Below, piece by piece: positions 1-8,792 of a stretch of 64,000 bases of DNA. The number at the start of each line of letters is the position of its first letter. Positions within the stretch are counted from its first letter, which is position 1. The stretch is from Curvibacter soli (lineage in GTDB: Bacteria; Pseudomonadota; Gammaproteobacteria; Burkholderiales; Burkholderiaceae_C). The notes beneath the pieces are model-generated. The model saw nothing but the letters and a program-made list of their open reading frames with translations, was not told the DNA's origin and ran no database searches. The position numbers were made by a program, and so were the translations under genes. The stretch lies in the NCBI RefSeq assembly GCF_029211125.1, contig NZ_JARGEN010000025.1, positions 1 to 64,000 of the forward strand. The letters run 5' to 3'.

Positions 1-28
1 CACCCGCGACGCATGAAACTGGCGCAGC

Positions 29-135
29 CCAATGCCAGGGATACCGCGCAACCGGCTTTGCCGGGCCGCTGGTATCGCCCCCGGCGAGGGGTTGGTGGCC
101 ACACGCAGTGGGCAAGCCTGGGGGAGTGTTCCATC
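29..135 (-). repeat. 3'-flanking hairpin repeat, copy 1 (after serS)
   Basis: This is non-coding sequence directly after the serS stop codon. It contains a CCGGC-TTT-GCCGG stem followed by a CCCC/GGGG stem at 79-91. The same arrangement recurs directly after ftsZ, ftsA and the EAL gene. It may act as a 3' UTR structure or terminator, which is inferred from its consistent position. No gene is visible in bases 1-135. Confidence 0.55.
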
Positions 136-1470
<1,335 letters not shown>

Positions 1471-1510
1471 CTAGGGCGTGCCGCTCCACATTCCGCCCCC
1501 GTGAGGCCGC

Positions 1511-2452
1511 CTACGCGAGCGCTCCCGGATCCATGTTGGCGCCGCAGAGCACGATGCCCACGCGCTCGTCCGCGCGCGGGCGGTAGGCGCCGGTGCGCAA
1601 TGCCGCCATGCCCAGCGCCGCGGCGGGCTCCACGGCCAGGCGCAGTTCGCGCCACAGCCATTGCTGCGCTTCGCGGATGGCGTCGTCGGGCAGCAGCAGC
1701 GCCTGCCGCACGTGGCGCTGCGCGATGACCCAGGCGATATCGCCCACGCGCCGCGCGCCCAGCGAATCGGCGGCCACGCCGCCCACTTCCACGTCCACCG
1801 GGCGGCCGGCCTCGCGGGCGCGGTACAGCGTGGGCGCCAGCCCGGGCTCCAGCGCCACCACCTGCGCGCGGCCTTCGCACCATGCGGCCACGCCGCCCAT
1901 CAGCCCGCCGCCGCCCACGCTGACCAGCAGGCTGTCGGGCAGGCCGCCGCCCTGCTCCTCGATCTCGCGCGCCAGCGTGCCGGCGCCAGCCACCACTTCG
2001 GGCTGGTCGTAGGCATGCGTGAGCAAGGCGCCGGTTTCGCGCTGGCGCTCCAGGCAGGCGGCCAGCGCGTCGGCATAGGCCGCGCCGCCCACCACCACGT
2101 CGGCGCCCAGGGCGCGCAGGCGCGCGCGCTTGGCATCGGGCGAGACGGAGGGCACGAACACCTCGCAGCGCACGCCCAGCGCGCGCGCCGCCACCGCCGT
2201 GGCGATGCCCGCGTTGCCGCCCGATGCCACCACCACGCCGCTGGCAGGAATGGGCTGCGCGAGCAGCCGGTTGAGCATGCCGCGCGCCTTGAAGCTGCCG
2301 CCGGCCTGCAGGTGTTCGAGTTTGAACCACAGTTCGGCGCAGGCGATGCCCAGGGCCGCGCCCGGCACGCGCCAGAGCGGCGTGCGGCGCAGGAATGCGT
2401 GCGGGGCCAGGCGCTGGCTGGCGGCTTCGATGGCGGCGCGGTCGATCGTCAT
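1511..2452 (-). CDS. PLP-dependent threonine/serine dehydratase (fold type II)
   Basis: A cytoplasmic pyridoxal-phosphate enzyme expected to deaminate threonine or serine to the 2-oxo acid and ammonia. At 313 residues it is the short form with no C-terminal ACT regulatory domain, so it resembles catabolic threonine dehydratase or serine racemase rather than feedback-regulated IlvA. The PLP lysine lies in GGSFKARG (K55), and the phosphate-binding glycine loop is SVGGGGLMGG (about 178-187). A longer frame reaches back to 2536, but the start at 2452 (MTIDRAAIEAASQRL) matches the normal family N-terminus. Substrate preference cannot be read from the sequence. Confidence 0.85.
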   Translation of the reverse strand: MTIDRAAIEAASQRLAPHAFLRRTPLWRVPGAALGIACAELWFKLEHLQAGGSFKARGMLNRLLAQPIPASGVVVASGGNAGIATAVAARALGVRCEVFVPSVSPDAKRARLRALGADVVVGGAAYADALAACLERQRETGALLTHAYDQPEVVAGAGTLAREIEEQGGGLPDSLLVSVGGGGLMGGVAAWCEGRAQVVALEPGLAPTLYRAREAGRPVDVEVGGVAADSLGARRVGDIAWVIAQRHVRQALLLPDDAIREAQQWLWRELRLAVEPAAALGMAALRTGAYRPRADERVGIVLCGANMDPGALA

Positions 2453-2559
2453 GGGGATGGGGCTGCGGGCAAGGCGCCAGAGTCTACGCCCGCGCGCCGC
2501 GTTGCCCGGATAATGGCCGGCGACAGCCTCTTCCACCCCACACCGGAGCAGGAGCCCTC

Positions 2560-3213
2560 ATGTTCTTCGTCTACGGCCCCGCGGGGCAGATGTACCGTGG
2601 CGGCATGGAGGATCTGCCGCGGGTGGCGCGCGTGCGCCGCAGCCCGCGCGTGCAGGCGCTGGGCCCCGTGGCCGTGGAGCCGCCCGCCGCGGACGCGCCC
2701 GGCAGCGTGCTCAAGCAGGTCGTGCACGAGGCGCTGAACGCCTACCAGCAGGCCAGCCAAGGCCCTGCGGAGCGCCAGCCGCTCACGCGCGTGGCCGATG
2801 TGATGACGCTCGACGTGGTGTCCGTCAACGAGGACGCCACCGCCGCCGAGGCCTGGCAATTGCTGGCCGCCCAGCGCGTGAGCCAGGCGCCGGTGCTGGA
2901 CGCGCGGCGGCGCCTGGTGGGGCTGCTCACGCGCGCCGACCTGATGCCCGCGGAACTGCTGCCTGCGCCGGGCGCGCAGGCCGCCGCCGATGCCGCCACG
3001 CTGGCCGCGCGCCGCGTCTCGGCGCTGATGCTGAGCCCCGTGCCTGCCGTGGCCGCCGATACCGACCTGCGCCACGTGGCGCGTGTGCTGCTCGACCTGC
3101 AACTGCCCGGCCTGCCGGTGACGGACGACCACGGCAGCCTCGCGGGCTTCATCGCGCGCGCCGACATCCTGCGCGCCGTGGTGGCCGATCCGCCGCTCGA
3201 TCTGTGGGGCTGA
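2560..3213 (+). CDS. Tandem CBS-domain protein
   Basis: A 217-residue cytoplasmic protein with two CBS domains (about residues 78-130 and 152-207). Such pairs form a Bateman module that typically senses adenine nucleotides. The first 75 residues are a charged and proline-rich leader with no recognised domain, and no catalytic domain is attached, so it is likely a free-standing regulatory subunit with an unknown partner. The start at 2560 (MFFVYGPAGQMYRGG) follows GGAGCAGGAGC, which can serve as a ribosome site. It is transcribed divergently from the PLP dehydratase and converges on ispH, with a dispersed repeat between the two 3' ends. Confidence 0.8.
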   Translation: MFFVYGPAGQMYRGGMEDLPRVARVRRSPRVQALGPVAVEPPAADAPGSVLKQVVHEALNAYQQASQGPAERQPLTRVADVMTLDVVSVNEDATAAEAWQLLAAQRVSQAPVLDARRRLVGLLTRADLMPAELLPAPGAQAAADAATLAARRVSALMLSPVPAVAADTDLRHVARVLLDLQLPGLPVTDDHGSLAGFIARADILRAVVADPPLDLWG

Positions 3214-3282
3214 TTTTCCATAAGAAAAGTGCCTTCAGCGCCCTATTTACCTGCGCAGAAAGCTATCAAAAAATGAGCATCC
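3214..3282. repeat. AGCTAT/AGCGC dispersed repeat, copy R1
   Basis: A repeat of about 65-70 bases between the converging CBS gene and ispH. It shares the order TTTTCC-ATAAGAAAA-GCC-AGCGC-TTTACCTGCGCA-AGCTAT-CAAAAA with the copies at 6188, 10412, 21601, 22879, 44189, 54225 and 61649. No gene is visible here. Confidence 0.6.
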
Positions 3283-4284
3283 TCAATGCGCGCCGCGCGA
3301 CCCCGTCTCGGGCACGCGCTCGGTAAGCTCCAGCCCCGTGGCCGCGTCGATCCTGAGCCCCTTGGGCAGCGGGAACTTGGTGGTCTCGCGGATGCCGTCT
3401 AGCGTGCGCACCGACACCGCCCCCAGCGCCTTCACGCGGTCGATCACCGCGCGCACCAGCACCTCGGGCGCGGAAGCGCCCGCCGTGATGCCCACGCGCG
3501 ACTTGCCGGCCAGCCACTCGGGGTGCAGTTCGTCGGCGTTGTCCACCATGTAGGCCTCCGCGCCCAGCCGGGCCGCCAGTTCGCGCAGGCGGTTGCTGTT
3601 GCTGCTGGTGGGGCTGCCCACGACGATCACCACGTCCACCTGCGGGGAGAGCAGCTTCACCGCGTCCTGCCGGTTCTGCGTGGCGTAGCAGATGTCCTGC
3701 TGCTTGGGCTCGCGCACCTGGGGGAAGCGCGCGCGCACGGCGGCGGTGATGGCCGCGGCGTCGTCCACCGACAGCGTGGTCTGCGTCACCACGGCCAGCC
3801 GCGCGGTCTGCGCGGGCCGCACGCGGGCCACGTCGGCCACGTCTTCCACCAGGTGGATGCCGTGGTCGAGCTGGCCCATGGTGCCCTCCACCTCGGGGTG
3901 GCCCTTGTGGCCGATCATGATGAACTCGTAGCCCTCTTTGGCGAGCTTGGCCACCTCGACATGCACCTTGGTCACCAGCGGGCAGGTGGCGTCGAAGATG
4001 CTGAAGCCGCGCGCCTGGGCCTCCTGCTGCACCGCGCGGCTCACGCCGTGGGCGCTGAACACCAGCGTGGCGCCGGGCGGCACGTCGGACAACTCTTCGA
4101 TAAAAATCGCGCCCTTGGCCTTGAGGTCGTTGACCACATAGGTGTTGTGCACGATTTCATGGCGCACGTAGATAGGTCGGCCAAATTTTTGCAACGCACG
4201 CTCGACGATCTCGATGGCGCGGTCCACGCCGGCGCAGAAGCCGCGCGGCTCGGCCAGGACGATGTCGATTTCCCCGGGCGGCAC
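3283..4284 (-). CDS. ispH: 4-hydroxy-3-methylbut-2-enyl diphosphate reductase
   Basis: The last enzyme of the non-mevalonate (MEP) isoprenoid pathway. It reduces HMBPP to IPP and DMAPP with an iron-sulfur cluster in the cytoplasm. The three cluster cysteines are visible: C17 in [12 protein letters not shown]101 in [11 protein letters not shown] and C199 in [10 protein letters not shown]. The active-site histidines are in [12 protein letters not shown] and FSAHGVS. The 333 residues fit the family. It lies downstream of fkpB on the same strand with a 39-base gap, the same pairing as fkpB-ispH in Escherichia coli, so an operon is likely. Confidence 0.96.
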   Translation of the reverse strand: MPPGEIDIVLAEPRGFCAGVDRAIEIVERALQKFGRPIYVRHEIVHNTYVVNDLKAKGAIFIEELSDVPPGATLVFSAHGVSRAVQQEAQARGFSIFDATCPLVTKVHVEVAKLAKEGYEFIMIGHKGHPEVEGTMGQLDHGIHLVEDVADVARVRPAQTARLAVVTQTTLSVDDAAAITAAVRARFPQVREPKQQDICYATQNRQDAVKLLSPQVDVVIVVGSPTSSNSNRLRELAARLGAEAYMVDNADELHPEWLAGKSRVGITAGASAPEVLVRAVIDRVKALGAVSVRTLDGIRETTKFPLPKGLRIDAATGLELTERVPETGSRGAH

Positions 4285-4323
4285 GTCAATGCTCCACGGC
4301 GCCGCAGGCGCTTCGGGTGTGGT

Positions 4324-4785
4324 TCACAGTATTCCGATCACGTGCACCTCGAAGGTCACGGGCTGACCCGCGAGCGGGTGGTTGAAGTCGAACCGCACGG
4401 CGCGCTCGCCCAGGTCGATCACGGCGCCCGCGTACTGGCCGCCGCCGTCGGGCGTGGGGAACTGCACCACGTCGCCCACGCGGTAGTCCTCGTCGGGGTC
4501 GCCCAGTTCGGCCAGCAGCGTGCGCGCCACCCATTGCTGCATCTCGGGGTTGCGCTCGCCGAACGCCTCGCCCGCAGGAATCCCGAACGTGGCGCGGGCG
4601 CCTTCGGCCAGGCCCAGCAGGCGCTGCTCCACCGCGGGCGACAGCTCGCCCGTGCCCAGCGACAGCGTGGCGGGCTTGCCGCCGAAGGTGTTGATGACAT
4701 CGCCCGCCGGGCCACCCAGGCGGTAGTGCAGCGTGAGGAAAGAGCCCGGCTCGACGACCGGCGCAGTGCTTGCGGAAGAAGGCAT
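4324..4785 (-). CDS. fkpB: FKBP-type peptidyl-prolyl cis-trans isomerase (SlpA/FkpB type)
   Basis: A small cytoplasmic FKBP isomerase that speeds proline cis-trans isomerisation and may act as a folding factor. The 153 residues show the FKBP core (FLTLHYRL near the N-terminus, RATFGIPAGEAFGERNPEM with the flap insertion, then RFDFNHPLAGQPVTFEVHV). The central insert makes it the SlyD/SlpA subtype, but there is no metal-binding His-rich tail, so it is closer to FkpB/SlpA than to SlyD. I chose the start at 4785 (MPSSASTAPVVEPGSF) because the longer frame upstream to 4908 is unlike the family. It is transcribed toward ispH and divergently from radC. Confidence 0.88.
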   Translation of the reverse strand: MPSSASTAPVVEPGSFLTLHYRLGGPAGDVINTFGGKPATLSLGTGELSPAVEQRLLGLAEGARATFGIPAGEAFGERNPEMQQWVARTLLAELGDPDEDYRVGDVVQFPTPDGGGQYAGAVIDLGERAVRFDFNHPLAGQPVTFEVHVIGIL

Positions 4786-4853
4786 GGAAGTCCCGATAAA
4801 CTGGCCGCCATTGTAGGAAACTGGGCATTTTCCCGGGCATCCTTGCACGCTCC

Positions 4854-5531
4854 ATGGCATTGCACCACCTGCCCCCTGACGCTCGCCCGCGCGAGAAGCT
4901 GCTCGCACGCGGCGCCGGCGCGCTGTCGGACGCCGAACTGCTCGCCCTGCTGCTGCGCACCGGCCTGGCCGGCAAGGGCGTGCTGGCGCTGGCGCAGGAG
5001 CTGCTCGACCATTTCGGCGGCCTGTCGGGCCTGCTGCACGCGCGGGCCGAGGATCTGAAGCGCATCAAGGGCCTGGGCGGAACCGCCAAGCGCGCCGAGA
5101 TCATCGCCGTGCTGGAGCTGGCGCGCCGCGTGCTGGCCGAGCAGTTGCGCGAGCGCGAGGCGCTCGACACGCCCGCCGCCCTGCGCCACTACCTGCAGTT
5201 GCACCTGGCCGCGCGCGGGCACGAGGTGTTCGCCGTGCTGTTCCTCGACATCCGGCACCGGCTGCTGGCGCTGGAGGAGCTGTTCCACGGCACCCTCGCG
5301 CAGACCAGCGTCTACCCGCGCGAAGTGGTGCTGCGCGCCCTGCACCACCAGGCCGCCGCCGTGGTGCTGGCGCACAACCACCCGAGCGGCAGCGTGCAGC
5401 CCAGCCGCGCCGACGAGGCCATCACGCAAACCCTGAAGGCCGCGCTCGGGCTGATCGACGTGCGCGTGCTCGACCACGTGATCGTCGCGCCCGGCATGGC
5501 CTTCTCCATGGCCGAGGAAGGGTTGGTATGA
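4854..5531 (+). CDS. radC: RadC family JAB1/MPN-domain protein
   Basis: A 225-residue RadC (UPF0758) protein. The N-terminal half holds a helix-hairpin-helix-like DNA-contact region ([20 protein letters not shown], about 70-89). The C-terminal half is a JAB1/MPN metalloprotein domain with the zinc motif HNHPSG (174-179) and the ligand aspartate D187. Despite the name, a role in DNA repair is not established for the family, and its physiological substrate is unknown. It overlaps the next gene by 4 bases (ATGA), so the two are translationally coupled. It is transcribed divergently from fkpB. Confidence 0.92.
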   Translation: MALHHLPPDARPREKLLARGAGALSDAELLALLLRTGLAGKGVLALAQELLDHFGGLSGLLHARAEDLKRIKGLGGTAKRAEIIAVLELARRVLAEQLREREALDTPAALRHYLQLHLAARGHEVFAVLFLDIRHRLLALEELFHGTLAQTSVYPREVVLRALHHQAAAVVLAHNHPSGSVQPSRADEAITQTLKAALGLIDVRVLDHVIVAPGMAFSMAEEGLV

Positions 5532-6187
5532 GCGACGAGCAGTGCGGCAGCGTGCGCAGCCTGCAGGACCTGGGCCCGATCGCGCGGCGCCTGACCGAAC
5601 GGCGCGCGCAGGCCCAGGCCGAGGAACGGGCCCGCCGCGAAGCCGTCGCGCGCGTGCAGGCCGAGCGCCACCTGTTCGCGCAGGCCGTCGGCCCCGTCAC
5701 GCCGCTGGCGCCGCGCAACCCCGCGCGCCAGCAGCCCAGCCTGCCCGCGCCCATCCCGGTGCAGCAGCAGCGCGACGAGCAGCGCGCGCTGCAGGAGTCG
5801 ATGAGCGACGAGTTCGACGTCAGCACCCTGCTCGACACCGACGACACGTTGAGCTTCCGCCGCCCCGGCGTGGGCCCGGACGTGACGCGCAAGCTGCGCG
5901 CCGGGCACTGGAGCATCCAGCGCCAGTTGGACCTGCACGGCCTGCGCACCGACGAGGCGCGCGAGGCGCTCGGCGCCTTCTTGCGCGACGCGCGCCGCAC
6001 CGGCCTGCGCTGCGTGCGCGTGGTGCACGGCAAGGGCCTGGGCTCGCCCGGCCGCACGCCCGTGCTCAAGACCCGCGTGCAGCGCTGGCTGGTGCAGAAG
6101 AACGAGGTGCTGGCCTTCGTGCAGGCCCGCCCGGCAGAAGGCGGCGCGGGGGCGCTGGTGGTGCTGCTCAGGCCGGGGCTGCGGTAG
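5528..6187 (+). CDS. Smr-domain endonuclease-like protein
   Basis: A 219-residue protein with an Arg/Gln-rich N-terminal region (1-120) and a C-terminal Smr domain (about 130-215). The hallmark LDLHG motif is at 134-138 and HGKG at 167-170. Smr domains without MutS1 parts often nick DNA or cleave RNA in stalled-ribosome rescue (SmrA/SmrB in E. coli). Which of these applies here is inference. The start codon overlaps the radC stop, so expression is linked to radC. Confidence 0.87.
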   Translation: MSDEQCGSVRSLQDLGPIARRLTERRAQAQAEERARREAVARVQAERHLFAQAVGPVTPLAPRNPARQQPSLPAPIPVQQQRDEQRALQESMSDEFDVSTLLDTDDTLSFRRPGVGPDVTRKLRAGHWSIQRQLDLHGLRTDEAREALGAFLRDARRTGLRCVRVVHGKGLGSPGRTPVLKTRVQRWLVQKNEVLAFVQARPAEGGAGALVVLLRPGLR

Positions 6188-6262
6188 CGGATTTTTATAA
6201 GGGAAATCGGCCCATGGCGCTTGATTTACCTGCGGTAGAAGCTATTAAAAAAGGAGCGCCAT
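6188..6262. repeat. AGCTAT/AGCGC dispersed repeat, copy R2
   Basis: This lies between the converging smr and M48 protease genes. It is the cleanest copy of the family: TTTTTATAAGGGAAATCGGC, then GGCGCTTGATTTACCTGCGG, then AGAAGCTATTAAAAAAGGAGC. Its A/T-rich ends stand out from the surrounding high-GC DNA. Confidence 0.65.
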
Positions 6263-7330
6263 CTACGCCGGCGTGAAAGGCCCTTCCACCGCCGGTGCGG
6301 TGGCCTCGGACACCCGCGCACCCTCCCTTTGCGGCGTGTGGGCCACGGGATGCAGCGGCAGCGGGCCCATGGCGCGGCCATGGATGCGGCGTACGCGCTC
6401 GGCGATCGGCGGATGCGCGTCGAGCCAGGCGCCGCCGCGCGCCCCGCCGTCTACCAGCAGCATGTGGTGCAGCGCCGGGTGCCAGGGCGAGCGGTGCGGC
6501 GCGCCCTGCTCGCGCGCCGCCCGCTGCTGGGCCCAGGCCTTGCGCAGCACGCCGCCGATGCCGTCGCGGCTGCGCGTCCACTGCACGGCGCGCGCGTCGG
6601 CCAGGTACTCGCGCTGGCGCGACACCGCCGCCTGCAGCGCCCGCCCGGCCAGCCAGCCGAACAGGCCCATCACCGTGATGGCCATGCCGAACACCCAGCC
6701 CAGGCCGCCGCGCTCGCGCACGGTCTGGCCGAAGTGGTGCACCAGCTCCAGCCCCAGCACCATGCCCGCGAGCTGCATGTGCAGGTGCGTGTCGCCCTCG
6801 TGGATGTGGCTGCATTCGTGCGCCACCATGCCCTGCAGCTCCTCGCGCGTGAGCCAGTCGAGCGCGCCCTCGGTCACGGCGACGATGGCGTCGTCCTCGC
6901 TCCAGCCCATGGCGAAGGCGTTGATCGCCTCGGCGCGCGGTGCCACCATGGCCTGCGGGCGCGGCATGTGGGCGGCGATGCAGACCTCGTCCACCACGTT
7001 GCACAGGCGCTGCTCGGCATAGGACGTGCCGGGCCGCGCCTCGCGCGCGCCCATGCGCCGCGCCAGCCGCTCGATGCCGCCGGGCATGCGCAGGTTGGAG
7101 GTCTCGATCCACCAGCCGCCCAGCACCAGCAGCAGCGTGACGCCCACGTTCACGGCGAAGAAGGCCGCCGGAAACGGCAGGCGCCCCGGCAGCAGCCATG
7201 CCAGCGCCACCCACGCGGCGGCCAGCGCGGCATGCACGCCCAGCACGGTGGCGGCCACCGCGAGCGCGAAGAAGAAAAGCAGCCGCCGCGTCTCGCCGCG
7301 CGCGGTGTCCTGGTGCTCGAAGAAGCGCAT
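6263..7330 (-). CDS. M48 family zinc metallopeptidase
   Basis: An integral inner-membrane metalloprotease of the M48 (HtpX/Ste24-like) family, 355 residues. Two membrane segments are visible at about 16-38 and 53-74, and another near the middle after the active site. The zinc motif is HECSH (171-175, the HExxH form), followed by EGDTHLHMQ. The third ligand is expected in REYLADARAVQWTR (about 235). It is downstream of a LemA gene with a 25-base gap, a common pairing, and is probably co-transcribed with it. A role in membrane-protein quality control is inferred from the family. Confidence 0.88.
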   Translation of the reverse strand: MRFFEHQDTARGETRRLLFFFALAVAATVLGVHAALAAAWVALAWLLPGRLPFPAAFFAVNVGVTLLLVLGGWWIETSNLRMPGGIERLARRMGAREARPGTSYAEQRLCNVVDEVCIAAHMPRPQAMVAPRAEAINAFAMGWSEDDAIVAVTEGALDWLTREELQGMVAHECSHIHEGDTHLHMQLAGMVLGLELVHHFGQTVRERGGLGWVFGMAITVMGLFGWLAGRALQAAVSRQREYLADARAVQWTRSRDGIGGVLRKAWAQQRAAREQGAPHRSPWHPALHHMLLVDGGARGGAWLDAHPPIAERVRRIHGRAMGPLPLHPVAHTPQREGARVSEATAPAVEGPFTPA

Positions 7331-7355
7331 GCGCGCCCGGCTCAGAACTTGGCGC

Positions 7356-7949
7356 TCAGAACGCCACGCGCGGCGCCGCGCGCTCCCCGGCGTTCTGGGT
7401 GGACTGCAGCATGCCCGCGGGCGCGAAGCCCAGCAGCCGCGCCACGACCAGCGCCGGGAACTGCGTGGCCGCGTCGTTGAAGGCGAGCACCTCGTCGTTA
7501 TAGGCCTGGCGCGCGAAGCCGATGCGGTTCTCGGTGCTGGTCAGCTCCTCGCCCAGCGCGCGCATGGTGGCGTCGGCCTTGAGTTCAGGGTACGACTCGG
7601 CCACCGCCAGCAGCCGCCCGAGGCTGCCGCCCAGCGCCTGCTCGGCCACCGCCAGCGCGCCGATGGCGCCCGCGCTGGCCGGGTGCGCGCGCGCCTGCGC
7701 GGCGGCACCCACGGCATCGCCGCGCGCACGGATCACGGCTTCGAGCGTGGCCGCCTCGTGGGCGAGGTAGCCGCGCGCCACTTCCACCAGGTTGGGCACC
7801 AGGTCGTAGCGGCGCTTGAGCTGCACGTCGATCTGCCCGAAAGCGTTGGCGATGCGGTTGCGCCGCTGCACCAGGCCGTTGTAGACGGCGATGGCCCAGG
7901 CGAGCACCGCTGCGGCCATGGCCAGGAAAACCCATGCTGTCGTCGTCAT
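7356..7949 (-). CDS. LemA family protein
   Basis: A 197-residue LemA protein: one N-terminal membrane helix (about 4-24), then a helical domain beginning with the conserved LVQRRNRIANAFGQIDVQLKRR and PNLVEVARGYL. The family function is unresolved. LemA proteins are anchored by the N-terminal helix and commonly partner with M48 peptidases, and such a gene follows immediately here. The C-terminal half is rich in alanine. No lipobox is visible. Confidence 0.88.
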   Translation of the reverse strand: MTTTAWVFLAMAAAVLAWAIAVYNGLVQRRNRIANAFGQIDVQLKRRYDLVPNLVEVARGYLAHEAATLEAVIRARGDAVGAAAQARAHPASAGAIGALAVAEQALGGSLGRLLAVAESYPELKADATMRALGEELTSTENRIGFARQAYNDEVLAFNDAATQFPALVVARLLGFAPAGMLQSTQNAGERAAPRVAF

Positions 7950-8004
7950 GTCCCACCCCCTGCGATAGTTGCCGGCCGGGCCATCTTAACGGTGGGCGGC
8001 ATAC

Positions 8005-8409
8005 TCACCCGCCCTTGTTGCGCATCCAGTCCGCCGTTTGCATGAAACTGTTGCGCAGCCGCGCGCGCAGATCGTCGGGCACGCCCGTCTCCCCCATGGC
8101 CTGGTCCATGCAGGCCAGCCACTGGTCGCGCTCCAGGATGCCGATCGAAAACGGCAGGTGGCGCGCGCGCAGGCGCGGATGGCCGAAGCGCTCGGTGTAG
8201 TACTGCGGGCCGCCGAGCCAGCCGCAGAGAAACCAGAACAGCTTTTGCCGCGCGTCCTCCAGCGAGGGGCCGTGCGCGGCGCGCAGCGCCCGGTAGCCGG
8301 GCTCCAGGCCCATCAGGTCGTAGAAGCGCTCGGCCAGCGCGCGCACCTTGCCCTCCCCGCCGATCCAGGCGAAGGGCGTGTCGAACGGGGGTTTGTCTTC
8401 TATCTGCAT
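8005..8409 (-). CDS. Group II truncated haemoglobin (GlbO type)
   Basis: A 134-residue truncated 2-over-2 globin. Family hallmarks are RALRAAHGPSLEDARQKLFWFLCGWLGGPQ (read in two halves, about 43-72), GHPRLRARHLPF with the proximal haem histidine, and ERDQWLACMDQA. Group II globins bind O2 or NO in the cytoplasm and are linked to redox or NO protection; the physiological ligand here is unknown. The start at 8409 (MQIEDKPPFDTPF) fits the family, and longer readings upstream do not. It follows the TraR/DksA gene with a 23-base gap and may share its transcript. Confidence 0.88.
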   Translation of the reverse strand: MQIEDKPPFDTPFAWIGGEGKVRALAERFYDLMGLEPGYRALRAAHGPSLEDARQKLFWFLCGWLGGPQYYTERFGHPRLRARHLPFSIGILERDQWLACMDQAMGETGVPDDLRARLRNSFMQTADWMRNKGG

Positions 8410-8432
8410 CGGCTGGCGTGGTCCATGGGTGC

Positions 8433-8792
8433 TCAATGCCCCACGGCGGCCTCGGCCTTGGACTGGCAGGCTATGCAGCGCGCCGCCGCCGGCTGCGCCA
8501 GCAGGCGCTGCAGGCCGATGAACCCGCCGCATGCGGTGCAGTCGCCATAGCTGCCGTCGGCCATGCGCGCCAGCGCGGCGCGCACCGCCACCAGTTCGTC
8601 GTGGTCGCGCGTGGCCTCGGCATCGCGCACCGTGGTGCGTTCGGCGGGCTCGGCCTGGTCTTCCAGGCCGCCCAGGGCTTGCAGCACGTCGCGCTGGTCG
8701 TCGCCCAGTTCCACGAGGAGCTGGGCCTTGCGCTGCTCCAGCGCGGTGCGCAGTTGCAGCCGCTGCGCGTCGGTGAGGGTGGTGGTGTTCAT
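8433..8792 (-). CDS. TraR/DksA-type zinc-finger protein (own start inside a longer frame)
   Basis: A 119-residue TraR/DksA family protein: an N-terminal coiled coil (about 8-70), then a four-cysteine zinc finger with CTAC and CIAC separated by GGFIGLQRLLAQPAAAR. Such proteins can bind the RNA polymerase secondary channel; its true target is unknown. The start at 8792 (MNTTTLTDAQRLQLR) looks like a normal family start and is preceded by a purine run (CTGGGGG), so independent translation is likely. However, it is also the in-frame C-terminus of the kinase upstream, because no stop codon separates them. Confidence 0.78.
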   Translation of the reverse strand: MNTTTLTDAQRLQLRTALEQRKAQLLVELGDDQRDVLQALGGLEDQAEPAERTTVRDAEATRDHDELVAVRAALARMADGSYGDCTACGGFIGLQRLLAQPAAARCIACQSKAEAAVGH